Source: Elysia marginata (lineage: Eukaryota > Mollusca > Gastropoda > Plakobranchidae). From it: a stretch of 53,844 bases of DNA. Shown here piece by piece: positions 1 to 11,345 of this stretch (positions are counted from its first letter, which is position 1; the number at the start of each line of letters is the position of its first letter). The notes under the pieces are model-generated. The model did no database searches and was not told the DNA's origin. It was given only the letters and a program-made list of their open reading frames with translations. A program made the position numbers and the translations under genes. Location of the stretch: the NCBI GenBank assembly GCA_019649035.1, contig BMAT01005504.1, positions 510,169 to 564,012 of the forward strand, in the 5' to 3' direction.

Positions 1-3000
1 TGTAGCTCCCGGTTTTTTCTGGAGTGTGATGAATGTGGATATCAACAATGCATATATGTATTAAAAAATCCCTTTTTTTCAAGTTCAAAATTTAAAAAAC
101 TTTCCAAAGTTATGATAATGTTGTAAGCAGATTTTATTTGTTATAAAAAAAATATGGAAAAAAAGATAAAATCCCACTCATAAATGATATTTCATAATAC
201 AGGTATTCAAACTGCTGAGACACAACATACTAAGAGTGGTTGAAAGACATTTGTTTTTAGGCTACTGCCCAATTCTTGAAAATTGGAAGTTAGATCTAGA
301 TATATTATGGATTTAATTTTTTCCCAAAATTTTGGAGACCTAAAACTTTTAATTTTATTTGTTTCCTGTCTGCATTTATTATTTTTTGTAGTGAAAACTT
401 TAAAAATGCAAATTATGCAGGTACCAATGTGTATTCTCTCTGCTCCCACCTGTCAAAAAGAGGTGACCATAAAAATAAAAAGAAGAAAAACAATAACTTA
501 ACAATAACAAATTTCATTTATAATGCACCTTTTATCAAAAGAGTGCAAAACACTTTACATATCACTAATTTTTAGTCATGAAATTTATAGAAATGAAAAG
601 TAAGAATAAGGACCTTACAGCTAAAGGAAGTCAAGTGCACAACAATAAAATTCTTATAGTACATTAAGCTAAACTTTTTGGCAAATTATAATCATTACCA
701 TTATTATGGCTGTTGTGGATTAGTGGTCTGTACTCGGCTTTCGAACCAAAAGGTCCGGGGTTCACGCCCTGCTTTCGGCAGGTCAACATTTAGTCCTTGA
801 GAAAGGTTATTTACAAACATTTCTATGCCTCACAAATGCCTTAAAGGAGTACCTGAGTATAGACAGTGATAGTCTTGTCAGAAAGGTGCCCTTAATTTGC
901 TGCTCCTCTGTGAGTTTAATAGGTAATTTTGTTGGTAATGACCTATTGGGCAACTCAGATAAAGCGCTTAGAGGATTTCAGTGGATTAGACGCTATATAA
1001 AAAACTGGTCTTTACTTTACTTTCTCTCTATAAACATATTCATTTTTACATCAGAAAGAAAAAGATATACATCTTGTTTTTCAATGGGCCTTTCTCTGGT
1101 TTGAATTATATCATTTGGTTCATTTGGAGGGGTAAAAAAGACATAGGTAGAGGTACAGTTTTGACTGAGTGTAGATATTTAGAACAAATCTAAGGAGAGA
1201 GTGAAACAAAATTATTTAAGATGCATATCTAAATATTCTGCACAGCCATAGTTTGGCCAGGTCTACCATCCAAAGGTAAAACCTAGCAACTAGTCTTGAA
1301 TACATTTTTGAGAAAATTGCTATAAAAAAGTTGTAAAATGATATTATTTTATAACTTCTCAATCTAAACATGTTTTATGTACATTCTAAAACTACTGAAG
1401 CAGGGGCATAATCAAGTTTTGCATAGCAAAAGGGTGACCTCCAAAGCCTTTATGAAGTTATCTCAGTTTTTGAAAATACTAGGTTTTACCTTTGGACGAT
1501 AGAGGTCTAGCTGCATACTCAAGTTTAGGAATGAAAGAGTTGACACTACACATACAAAATTACAGGTAGACCATAGAAATACTCTTCGCCTTCAAGGCGG
1601 ATCCTCATTGGACCTTGTGCCCCACACCAACTACCAAAATTCTGCATATACTCTTCAAACTGCTTCAATTATCATTTTCAGCCATTGTGTAAAATCTTGT
1701 TTCTGCCATAGGTCTTCCCTATTCCTTCTACCCTACAGCACCCAATACTACTATTTTAAAAAAGAGGTCTGAGGAAAGGAAAAAAGACACTGAGACAGAA
1801 AGAGATCAAGGAGTATTTGAGAGTATTGCAAAGGTCATTACCTTCGAAAGCCTCCTACAAGTGTTGTGATAACACCAGGTAAGATGCTTTCTGCCTCCTG
1901 CTGTACAATCTGACTGAAAGTCAAAGCCTCTGTGCGACAAACAGGTGTATTCAGGTCTTTCCAGAAAGCTAAACCTGTCCAAAAAATATATATACAAATT
2001 TAAATAGTCTGCTTGCCACAAGACAAAATAAAGATGCCAAAATTGATTAACATCAAGATGACAGAAAGGGCAGTCGCTAAAAAAAGTGATGCTTTGTCTC
2101 TAGTAAAAACTTACATATTTGACAGACCAGTGACATCACTTTAAAAATCAATGCTTAGACAAGTCTAGCGCAGGAAAATTTCCTTATGATATTGGACAAA
2201 AGTCAACAATCTTATGAAGTACATGTAAAAACAAAGGAATTTTCAGAACTGCAGATAAATTCTTGAAAAAAATTTAGCTATAAATGTTCTGCTGTTGTAG
2301 ATTTTCAAAATTCTAAAAAATAGGCTTGCTTACCCCAAGCAATTCTCCAATCATTGCTTGGGCAACCATTTTTCTGGGCATCCTCCAGATTTTCCCATCC
2401 ATGATCAATCCATGCTTTAGCTGTTGAAGGTCCCACACCAAATACACTGGTAAAAAGCTGCCAGATTAATCAAATCTTTTTATTTTTGACTAATTTGGAC
2501 AAGATATGCATGAAGTTATAGCTCAGTAAAGAATGATCATTGTCATGAAACACAAAGCAACTTATATAGTTATACAGAAAAAAAGTAAATATTAAAAAAA
2601 ATGCTGCAAAAGTTATTTAAAATCAAGATAAAAGTTATAGAATTTTTAAAACTATGAAATTTTAATATTTCATGTTTTATATAAGAACATTAAAATCATA
2701 TTTCCACCTCACACTATTACCCACACATTTTGTAACCAGCTTTATGAATTGGATGTTATATGTTTTGAATTGTTTTTTAGTCTAAAAAAGCTGTTGATTT
2801 TTTATGTGTGTGTTTCTCAGGTGTCTTTTTTTAAAATATTATTTCATATCAACATGGGGATCTACAAAAAGCAATAGAATTAAAATTTCAAGCAATTGTC
2901 AAAGTTTTGCATATCAGAACAATGTACAGATCTAAATATTTAAGGCCCAATTTAGAATAACAGCTCCAACATCCATCATATTTTGCAATGATGCAAAGAA

Positions 3001-6000
3001 TTGAGATTAATTTCTATATATATATTTCTTTTACAAAATTCATATATACATCTTGATGAAAAAGGCACACTTACTTTCATTTTTCTGAACCAATGTGATT
3101 TTAGGATCTCCTCGACTTCTGAGCTAGAACCATGATCTAAAAAGTCCTGTGTAAAATAAATAAATCATATCATTTTATGCGAATCCAAAACATTGTAAAC
3201 AAAAACGATTCAAGTACATCATGAAGGGTAAAATGAAAAAAAAATACAACCCCCAGAGAAAAACCAAACATATTGTAAGATAAATAAAGGATACACAAAG
3301 CAGATGTCAGAGCAGAAAAGACTGAAATATGCTATTATGTCATAAAAGGTGATGTAAAAGCGCACCACATGGTATTCTCATCCTTGCAAGAAGTTAAGTA
3401 TTTTTCCAATTTCTCAGAGAACAAGTACGATTAATTTTGGGTCATGGATTGTTAAAAATAACTAATTTCGCCTCTTTGTGACATCCTTTGATTTTCATTT
3501 TATGAACAGCTGGATACAGAAAGGGCAGTAATAAGAAGAAATCTGTCACACATTCACAGTCCTATAAAACCTAAACTTTGCCCACGTCATGTATTCTGGA
3601 TGAGTACTCTAGTGCTCTTCCAGAACACCAACAGCAACAAGGCAAAGCAAAGATATATAGGAAATAAGAAATAAAAAAATTCGAGTTTTGAATATTGAGC
3701 CATTTGAGGAATGCTTGATGCTTTTGATGAACCCATAATATTATTTAATATTTAAAAAAGAGTTACGTGCATCTCGCTTTTACATGCTACTCACAGCAAT
3801 TACAGTTTTCACATGCTCTCCAATATCTTTCAAGCCCCTCAACTGTTCTACACTTTGTACAGGGAATTGCAAAGCTTTCAGGACACTTGAAGCTCTGCGG
3901 AAAGCCAGAGCTCTGGAATAATCCTGGTTGCCGTCTCTAAGCTCTGCATGCTCTTGCAGGACCTCAATAGCAGACTGAAAACATTTTGACAAAAAGAATG
4001 CTACCAACAAGTTTCAAAAGGATTTTGAGACTCTAAACTAGAGCTTCGTATACATGGCATGATCCTGATGTATAAGCTATTATAAAGTACTAAAGCTGTT
4101 GATGGTAAAAGCTATGCAAGAAAAAGGAATCGCTTCATTTGGCCATAAAAATATCATAAGAATTTTATAAACATCACAAGCAAAAAGTAACAAAAAAAAT
4201 TTGGAAAACATGTTGTTTTTTAAGTGTCCTCAAACCTTGCTTTTTATTTACATACCACATGAGGCAGAGCAAATATAAAATAATAAAGGCATCGACTGAA
4301 TCTTGTTTGAACTGATATAAAAAAACCCTTTAAAAAATCTTTCAATAGGACATTAAATGTAATCTACAAGAGAAAACAAGAATGTGGGTTCACACGGTAC
4401 AGTCAGTGTTCAGGAAAAAATTAATTGCTAGCAATCTTGATATGAGATCAGCAAGAACAGGAAAAAGTGCCTCTTTGTTGGGCCCATCCTTTTGGTAAGG
4501 TACATTGATGATGCTTCCTTACCCTCTTTAGTTCTTTTTTTTAAGCCAGTCATCTGTGCCCATCCTCATCCCTCCCCATTCACCTCACAATAAAACCGTT
4601 GCTTTTCTGTTTAATACCTATGCGCTTGCATGCTAAGTTAGTCTAAGTTTGCCTTTGAAGGTAGTAGTTTTTAGAGTGTGTATTGAAATGGCAGTTATGT
4701 CTTAGAGTTTTCGTATGACTTGTAATAATAAAGCTTTCCTGTAATAAATGCAAATCTTGTTAATTCCTTCAAATGTTGTGAGAGCCATTTGCACGACAGA
4801 ATTTTTGCAACCCTTATGTTCCTGGTGTTACTCAAACTGTCTTGTCTAATATTTTACTTATTTTACCTGACCTACCGTTAATTTTATGTTTAAATGCTCT
4901 AATTTAGCTTTCCTTTGACATGCCCACTCTGGGAAGCTTGTATTGCTTTGATCTACTGCTGAAACATCTTCTTTTGTTGTAATCTTTTCCTATATGAGAA
5001 GATTGAAAAGGATATCAAAAAGAACCTTCAATGAACTTGGTTTCACACGTTATAAACATGCACATTTACAAGAAGCATAACTGTAATTTAAATTTATAAG
5101 TTTGTTGTTCTCAACACTTATTAAATGTAAAGAAATAAAAAAGTATTAGGACTATGAGATTAAGGGCACTAAATATTGGTTTGTACATGGACTATCCATC
5201 TATATGTGGCAGGAGATTTGCATTGGAAAGAGAAATGAAAATCCACAGGACTAAAATGGGATGTCTAAATAAATTGTTCCAACAGCAGCGCACTGCTCTA
5301 GCAGATAAGACGTAGGAAAAACAAAGCCAGGTTCAAAACTACAGTACTAAGGAAATCCAAGCTGAGGACCAAGATAAGGAAGTTGTCAAAGGATCAATTT
5401 CCCAGCAGCAACTGCAGAGAAGCAGTAGGAAGATCTGGACAGCAAAATAGTCCTGAAACTAGACTTGCTCATCGGGGACAGCACATTGGAACACAAACTT
5501 GCTACTTTCGGTGACATTGTCTACTAAACTAGTTATGAAACCTTTGGGGCCAAGCAATACCAATCCAAAGGTCCACCAAGAGGAAGCAGAAGGCAATATG
5601 AAATGGATACGTTGCATAAGCAAAAGAGGAATTTGAAGAAACAGATGAAAGCAGCTAATAGCGAAGAAAAGAAGAGCTTTCATAAAATTTGGCAACACCT
5701 AAAGGCTAGAGATTCAGCACTAAGCAGAGCTGAGTCTGCCAGAAAGAAACGCAGATAAAAGAGGAAAAACTAGGAAAGTTTCCTCAGAGACCCATTCCAA
5801 TTCGCAAGAGAGCTTTTCCAGCAACCCAAGTCCGGCACTCTAGCAGTAAGCAGAGGAGACTTCAAAGCTCATCTAAAGAAAACATAATCAGATACTGACC
5901 GAGAAGTTTCTCTAGAAGAAAATGCAGGTCTTGTAAGGCCAGCCACATGCGGAATAAAGTTTAACAACAAACCTCCAAACTTACAAGAAATAGTAGCAGT

Positions 6001-9000
6001 GGTTCATAAAGCGAGAGCCACATCTGCTCCAGCCCCAATGGAGTGCCTTACCTTCTGTACAAAAGGTGTCTGTAAAGAATGGATGATTGAAGGAGTGCAT
6101 ATATCCCCAAAGAACAGAATTTGAAAGAAATCAACGAGTTTCACCCAATATCACTGCTAAATGTGGAAGTTTAAATATTCTTCTCAGTCATGGCAACACT
6201 CCTAACAAAATACTGCACAGAAAATGGATACATAAACACCCCTGTTCAAAAGGGTGGTATTTCCGGAGTTCCAGGTTGCTTGGAACACGCAACAATGATC
6301 TGGGACGTCATTCAAAGGGCCAAGTCAGAGAAGTTGAATCTTAACGTTGTGTATTTAGACCTGGCAAATGCGTATGGATCAGTACCACACAAAATGATCC
6401 AGCTAGCCCTCAGAATGTATCATGTTCCAGAGGACATACAGGTGATGCTAGATTATTACCTCAGTGGGTTCTGTATGAGGTTCTCAACTGCTGACTACAC
6501 AACAAACTGGATCAACCTGGAAGTGGGCATTGCCATAGGATGCACAATATCACCAATACTCTTTGTAATGGCCATGGAAGTTATATTGAAAGCAGCAGAG
6601 AGTAGTGCACGCCCAGCCAATCTAGGCGGCAGATGTTCAATGCAACCTTGAAAAGCGTTCATGGATGGCACCACCATAATATGCTCCAAGAAAGATGAGA
6701 CACGGCGGATGTTAGCCTTGACACCTTAATGGCATGGTGAAGAATGAAATTCAAGCCAAAGAAGTCCCGCACTTTGTCAATAAGGAAAAGTAAAATAGAG
6801 GAAGTAGTGACATTCACAGTAGCTGAACAGCCAATTCGAACAGTCAGCCAAGAACCAGTGAAAAGCCTCGAAAGATGGTACAACTCCTTAATGAAAGATA
6901 CCAGAAGAGGAGTTGAAACAGTTTACAGTTTGCTTCTGAGGATCTACTAGCAGTTAACAAATGCGGATTTCAGGGTAAGTTCAAAGTGTGATGTCTCCAG
7001 TTCGTGCTAATATCTAAACTTCTGTGGCCTCTCCTCGTCTATGACATGTGCTGCTCTACAGTAGAATCGATTGAAGCCAAAATCAATAAATACACAAGGA
7101 AATGGCTCGGGGTTCCACCAGGACTTTCAGACGTGGCAATGTACTGCCGCAAGGCAAAATTAAAACTCTTGATGAAATCGATCCTTGAGGAGTATAAGTG
7201 CGGGAAAGCTATATTAGTCACTATGCTGGAAGACTCTGATGACCCAATGGTCAAAACCATGCAGTTATCCATAAAGACCGACAGAAAATGGAAAGTAGCG
7301 GAAGCCATTGACGAAGCAAAAAGATGAAAGAGGTAATTGGCCAAACTCAAACTGACTGCAAAGAACTGGATTTTCAGTCAAATGGTGGTCAAAGACAGAA
7401 GGCAAAGAGACATGATCATAGATTAGGTAAGGCAAAGGGAAGATTTCAAAAGAATCCAAAAGGCAGTCCAGCAACCTCAGCAAGGTCAGTGGATGCACTG
7501 GGATTCTGCAATCCAGAGATCCCTAACATGGAAGGATATATGGCAAATGGCGCCCCTAAGAATCAGCTTCATCATTAGATGCCTGTATCATCTCCTTCCT
7601 TCAAATGCAAATCTGGTCCGCTGGGGAAAGAAGGATGATCCTTCATGCCCACTATGTCATGGCAAACTAAAGAACATGTCCTGAGCTTATGCAAAGGGCA
7701 ATATACCTGGAGGCACAACAGGGTGCTTTAGGAACTTGCCTCAGTTATAAGAACTGCAGAAGGACAGTTCAATCCACCTTCACCAAGCTTCACAATATTT
7801 ACAACAGAGGGCGGGACTAAGACATGGTGTGGGAGGTCGAACATGGCAAGTACCCAAAGAAAAGGGCTGTTGAACAGCTGCAATGATTGGGAAGTTTCAG
7901 CAGATCTTCCAGAATGGGATAAACACCCTGACGTCATCAGGAGAACCGCATTAAGGCTCGACATTGTGATCCATTCACCTTCAACACAACAGTCCATCAT
8001 GGTGGAACTGATGGTACCATATGAAAGCAGAATGGAATAAGCCCATACCTACAAAAAGGAAAAATATCAGGACTTCACTAAAGAGCTAGAAGAAAGTGGC
8101 CACAGGGCAAAGATAATGCCAATAGAGATCAGCGCCAGAGGATTTGCAGGATCATCTCGGCAAACTCTCAATCAGTGGCAATAAACAAACCAAAGCCTTG
8201 AAACTGCTGGTCAAAACAGCAGAATACAGGTCCTGTTGGTATTGGAGCAGGACAAATGAGCAGTTGTTTCGTATGGAGTAAAAATACTCTAATCCCAGGG
8301 AGTTCAGTTGGCTGAAGTGACATAACACAGGACTTGTAATCTGTACATTCAGATTCAAATTCTGAAGAGGGTAGAAAAAAAGGTAGCAGGGAGGCATCTA
8401 GAGCTATGACCTAGATGTGGCCCGGCCCTCCTTAGAATGTAAGAAGTTTGGGGCCAAACACTTGCTATGATAGGGGTTTCTTCTCTGAAGACTCCCTGCC
8501 ATCTAGCTCCCGATAAGTATCTTACTATAAGAAAAGAAAAGTTTTATTATTTGCCTACTTATTTTCATTGCAGTATGGTTAAAACTAGCAGCGGCCTATA
8601 ACTTGTTAGTAGTTACATAAACATAACGTTAGATATATTACATTGAACTGCATTTACAGTAAAAGAGATTATGATTACATCAAATATTGAACTTTTCCAA
8701 ACTGATTATCAGGGTACATCAAATTAAAAAATAAAACCATGAATCATGAAATATAATCTACCAATGCTGCAGAGTGTTTTGCCAAAAAAAACCAGTTTCT
8801 ATTTAAACAATTGACATGTGATAGACTCAATCTAAGGTGAACACTTCATATAAAATTTTGATTGATTCCCTTGATATTTCATTCAAAGGCATTTTGAAAT
8901 TCCAGAAAAAGTATGATTTATTCATTCCCAAATACAGGACCAAAATTTACAAAAGGCAGGGACTAAACCCTAGAAGTGTAAAATATTAATTTTTTCCTGG

Positions 9001-10095
9001 TAATTTCCATTACCTTTCGTGCTAAAGATGAAATTCTAATTTTATAGGCCAATTTAATCAGCCAGCTGACACTTTGTGCAAATAATAATTTAAAAAATTC
9101 CTTTCTTACTTCTTTTAGTACTTGGGAGCTCTTGATTTCAACAATCCTGGAGGCTTTCAGACAATCAATTAACCACTGGGTAGACACTACAATGGCTGTT
9201 TCTGAAACTAATTGTCCACTTTTAGTCAAATACTTCTCAACTTGCTCAAGGGATTGGCACTCAGAGACAACATGTGTTACTTCAGAGCTGAGGAAATATT
9301 TTAACAACTTAAATCTGATTTTTAGATGTTTAAATGTCAACTCATCATTTACAAAACATTACATTTTCTCTTTAAAATTTTTTTTTCTACAGCTATTTGT
9401 AATCTATAATATTTAAATTGAATTGTGGTTACTATTGTCTTATGTTTAAGGATTCATCTGAAGACTGAAGGTGCATTGGAGAAACAATTTAAGGTGAGTA
9501 AAAAATGTTGCTTATTACAAACCCTTTGCAGCAAGTTACAGGGTAGACACATCACCAATCCCAGTCTACAAGGGATTGACCAATCCTCACCACAGGATTT
9601 AATAGTTTGCGCTTGGTTTTGTACTAAAGCAACGTAGTGATCATAGCTCTAACATCTAGCTCATGCATTTGATATTGAAACTCTTAAGTCGTAGATGTGC
9701 CTTTTAAATGTGAGATATGTTTGTTTGTCTAATGTTTAGGCTTTATTAGTTGTTTACATTGTATTTTCAAGCTTTACGTAAATAATGCTTTACAAATATA
9801 ATTTTTTTTATGAAAACTTCTGTGAATATATTTTCTGTAAAAAAGATGAAAAAAGGAATAATATTTGTTGTTATAATATCATTATCATAAATGTTTTCAT
9901 AAAGTTTTAAAAATTTAGTAAAATCATGTACAGTAAAAGTGAAAAGTTTTACCTCATGATATCGGTATATTGAATACCTTTCTTTGAAAGCGACTTTTTA
10001 ATATCTTCCAATCGCCTTTTCTGAAACTTTATAGGTACAATGAAGATCATTGCATTTCCAGCCTTTGTAACTACATTGTCAGTTGGCTCTGCCAT
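1..10095 (-). CDS. DNA polymerase family X, Pol mu/TdT-like (5' two-thirds; gene runs off left edge)
   Basis: Template-directed or terminal-transferase-type polymerase expected to act in nuclear end joining. Seven exons were read: 10095-9953, 9287-9110, 4989-4876, 3974-3795, 3146-3075, 2457-2334 and 1974-1842. All borders are GT-AG and all phases join, giving 314 residues plus two bases. Order: BRCT about 16-98 (conserved Trp86 in STQWLIDCLKA), linker with the WACQR signature (129-133), 8-kDa domain 146-229 (RRASSVLKAL), fingers helix-hairpin-helix FGVGPSTAKAW (235 on), and palm start GGFRR (311-315). GGFRR, rather than the GSYRR of Pol lambda, together with an N-terminal BRCT, places it with Pol mu/TdT (known family feature). 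The Asp-x-Asp catalytic exon must lie left of base 1; I did not find it in 1-1841. The split between Pol mu and TdT cannot be decided without that part. Introns carry a LINE, a SINE and a hairpin element. Confidence 0.92.
706..1003 (+). repeat. tRNA-derived SINE, copy A
   Basis: The head has an A-box-like TGGATTAGTGGT and a B-box-like GGTTCACGCCC about 45 bases later. The body ends GTGGATTAGACGCTATATAA followed by an A-run. The same body order (CATTTAGKCC, GAGAARGGTTATTTACA, CTCTGTGAGT, the GTGGATTAG tail) recurs at 14500-14785. Reading direction opposes the host gene in whose intron it sits. Ends are approximate. Confidence 0.75.
1258..1512. repeat. Hairpin/MITE-like element
   Basis: CCAAAGGTAAAACCTAG (1270-1286) is repeated in inverse as CTAGGTTTTACCTTTGG (1479-1495), and the similarity extends outward (CTACCATCC / GGACGATAGAG). 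About 190 bases lie between the arms. No coding capacity. Could be a short MITE; target duplication unclear. Confidence 0.5.
1842..1974 (-). CDS. Pol mu/TdT-like exon 7 (palm start)
   Basis: 133 nt, acceptor GGACAG, donor GTAATG. Encodes LAFWKDLNTPVCRTEA through ILPGVITTLVGGFRR. GGFRR precedes the catalytic aspartates in the family; those would be in the next exon, outside the window. Confidence 0.92.
2334..2457 (-). CDS. Pol mu/TdT-like exon 6 (fingers, second HhH)
   Basis: 124 nt, acceptor GGCAG, donor GTAAGC. Starts LFTSVFGVGPSTAKAWIDHG, the canonical fingers helix-hairpin-helix of Pol mu/TdT. Ends in phase 1 (G|GT, Gly271). Confidence 0.93.
3075..3146 (-). CDS. Pol mu/TdT-like exon 5
   Basis: 72 nt, phase 0, acceptor TTACACAG, donor GTAAGT. 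Encodes DFLDHGSSSEVEEILKS and HWFRKMK (residues 206-229), the end of the 8-kDa domain. Confidence 0.9.
3795..3974 (-). CDS. Pol mu/TdT-like exon 4 (8-kDa domain)
   Basis: 180 nt, phase 0, acceptor TTTTCAG, donor GTGAGT. Residues 146-205 run from SAIEVLQEHAE through FRRASSVLKALQF to LKDIGEHVKTVIA. This is the helix-rich 8-kDa domain with its first helix-hairpin-helix. Confidence 0.95.
4876..4989 (-). CDS. Pol mu/TdT-like exon 3 (linker)
   Basis: 114 nt, phase 0 on both sides, acceptor ATAG, donor GTAGGT. Residues 108-145 contain FPEWACQRKA, equivalent to the (Y/W)ACQR linker signature found before the 8-kDa domain of Pol mu and TdT. Confidence 0.9.
6190..6651 (+). pseudogene. Reverse transcriptase domain fragment of the 5.3-8.5 kb LINE
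   Basis: An open stretch of 153 codons with RT motif A YLDLANAYGSVPHKM and motif B GIAIGCTISPILFVMAMEV. The upstream VQKGGISGVPGCLEHAT is typical of this LINE group. The FADD/YADD-equivalent follows in a shifted frame (KAFMDGTTI at about 6653, catalytic residues altered). Frame breaks on both sides show it is inactive. Confidence 0.85.
6744..7327 (+). pseudogene. Post-RT (thumb) remnant of the same LINE
   Basis: Two broken frames. The first carries MKFKPKKSRTLSIRKSK and EPVKSLERWYNSLMKDTRR; the second carries LLWPLLVYDM and TRKWLGVPPGLSDVAMYC. This order follows the RT domain in REL-type non-LTR elements. Stop codons and a frameshift near 6950-7004 separate the halves. Confidence 0.75.
7590..8281 (+). 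pseudogene. Zinc-knuckle and PD-(D/E)xK-like C-terminus of the same LINE
   Basis: DDPSCPLCHGKLKN followed, after a stop, by HVLSLCKGQYTWRH gives a Cys-Cys-His-Cys knuckle. Then RLDIVIHSPS and IMVELMVPYESRME give the Asp...Glu spacing of a restriction-like nuclease, followed by KKEKYQDF and ARGFAGSS. A stop after ESRME and others break the frame. The nuclease assignment is by motif spacing and position only. Confidence 0.7.
8541..9109. other. Intron sequence with no recognised feature
   Basis: AT-rich; nothing beyond short poly-A/T runs and a GAAAAGAAAAG tail-like string near 8531-8545 that may mark the LINE 3' end. Confidence 0.5.
9110..9287 (-). CDS. Pol mu/TdT-like exon 2 (second half of BRCT)
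   Basis: Acceptor CAG before 9287, donor GTAAGA after 9110, 178 nt. It encodes residues 48-107, including SSEVTHVVSE and STQWLIDCLKA with the signature BRCT tryptophan. An open reading frame extends into both flanks, but the splice sites and the joined frame fix the borders. Confidence 0.92.
9953..10095 (-). CDS. Pol mu/TdT-like exon 1 (start codon, first half of BRCT)
   Basis: Starts at the ATG (CAT at 10093-10095) with MAEPTDNVV and continues to ...YTDIM plus AG before a GT donor at 9952-9951. MIFIVP is the first BRCT strand and the basic stretch KFQKRRLEDIKK its first helix. The split codon AG|C joins exon 2 as Ser48. Confidence 0.9.
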
Positions 10096-10900
10096 TCTTC
10101 ATCAGTCATCAACGCATTCCGTAAGCCTAGAAAAATAGTAAATTAAAAATGAATTGAACAATTCTTTAGCTTTGCTTTTATTAAACATAGCAGTAGTCAT
10201 TATTAAATGTTAATCAATATCTAACAAATATCTAATACTTATGTGGAATTTTTCTTTACACTTATTTTAGCTAATTTTGCATGGACAATCATCAAAGGAC
10301 GACAGGGAGGTTAAGACAGACAGATCATCTTTTGTCTTGATGTAGGGGTTCGGGTGGCGACGTAACAGTTGGGTAAAAGCATGGCCTTAGACTTCATTGT
10401 ATCAGTAAAGACAAGGTCCTTAAATTTTAAAGGTAAGATAGCTGATAGAAAGAAAATAGGGCCTATAGGTTATATACAGCAGAATCTCTTTACATCACAG
10501 GTTTGGATACTTTTGCACTTTAAAAAAAATCTGCTTAAAAATGAGCATTACAATTTATGCCAAGGAATTTGGCTTTGGGGCTGACTCCGTGCACTAAGAC
10601 TGTGACTGGCATTTTGGCTTCAGCTTTTGTTGAAAGTTGCCCATTCTGACTTTGAGTGCTGCATTTTATCACACTCGTAGGCTATATCAAAATAAAGATC
10701 AATTCTTCCCGAACGTCAGTGAGCTTATTTTTATTATATTTTTAATAACTTTTTGAAAACGACTCTCACATTGAGGTTTTTAGCTTCCTCTTGAAAAACA
10801 ATGGAGCAATAGCCTAGTACAATTACAAGACCATGGGAGTAAATGATTGTAGTTTATTGTCCCCTTCAATGTGAGTGTGACTATGAACGACGATGCGATA
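10096..10900. other. 5' flank of the polymerase gene
   Basis: Expected to hold the polymerase 5' UTR and promoter. No TATA box or CpG cluster is evident. The open frame at 10369-10584 (71 codons) has no recognisable content. Confidence 0.4.
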
Positions 10901-10904
10901 CCAC

Positions 10905-11345
10905 CTAATCATAACAAACTTCTGTTACAAAGATAGACTGAAAGCTCTTGGCCTTCCAAGTCTCATGTACTGGCACCTTAGAGGTGATATCCTATAGTCC
11001 TATAAGCTCACTAACACTAGTAACAGACTATAATGTCAATTTGGAAGATAATCTCCCACTTAGTAGTGAAACAAGAACAAGAGACCTCTGTTTCAAATTG
11101 ACAATCAGCCTACCCCCTTGATGTTAGAAAGAACTTCTTTAGCGAGAGAGTCACAAATAGATGGAATAGTTTGCCACAAAACACAGTCACTGCATCGTGC
11201 TTAAACGCCTTCAAACTGCATCGATGGACTCCTCAGGGACAACTGTAAATACAGCACTAACTACCAACTACATCCAGTGCTTCAATCCTCAAGGTAGTCG
11301 GGATTGAAAACCTCAAGAGCATCGACCAGGCTAGTGCCCTCACCG
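10905..11345 (+). mobile_element. LINE 3' tail fragment (CR1/jockey-like RT C-terminus)
   Basis: Broken frames read YKDRLKALGLPSLMYW.LRGDI, then RDLCFKLTI, then FFSERVTNRWNSLPQNTV and TASCLNAFKLH. This is the characteristic C-terminal tail of CR1/jockey-type LINE ORF2 proteins (…LGLPSLxYRRLRGD…FFSxRVVNxWNSLP…). Several stops and frameshifts are present. The RT core is missing, so it is a 5'-truncated copy. Confidence 0.75.

Larger units (their letters stand above)
1..1841. other. Left-edge intron of the polymerase gene
   Basis: No further polymerase exon is visible on the minus strand. The stretch holds a tRNA-derived SINE (706-1003) and a hairpin-type repeat (1258-1512). The remainder is AT-rich sequence with stop codons in all frames and nothing recognised. 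Confidence 0.6.
5280..8540 (+). mobile_element. Decayed non-LTR retrotransposon with restriction-like endonuclease (R2/R4/NeSL/Hero type)
   Basis: Pieces of one long ORF2-like protein are read in order through many frameshifts and stops. They are a basic region (about 5609-5757, KQKRNLKKQMKAA), reverse transcriptase (6190-6651), post-RT thumb (6744-7327), a Cys-His knuckle (7590-7720) and a C-terminal nuclease-like region (7843-8160). It lies in the intron between polymerase exons 2 and 3, opposite to the gene. No intact ORF remains. Outer ends are approximate; I saw no clear target-site duplication. Confidence 0.85.

Noticed and set aside
706-780. A genuine tRNA gene
   Set aside because: A and B boxes are present, but no cloverleaf with acceptor stem closes and a SINE body and tail follow.
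9132-9416. 94-codon plus-strand frame
   Set aside because: It is the antisense shadow of polymerase exon 2.
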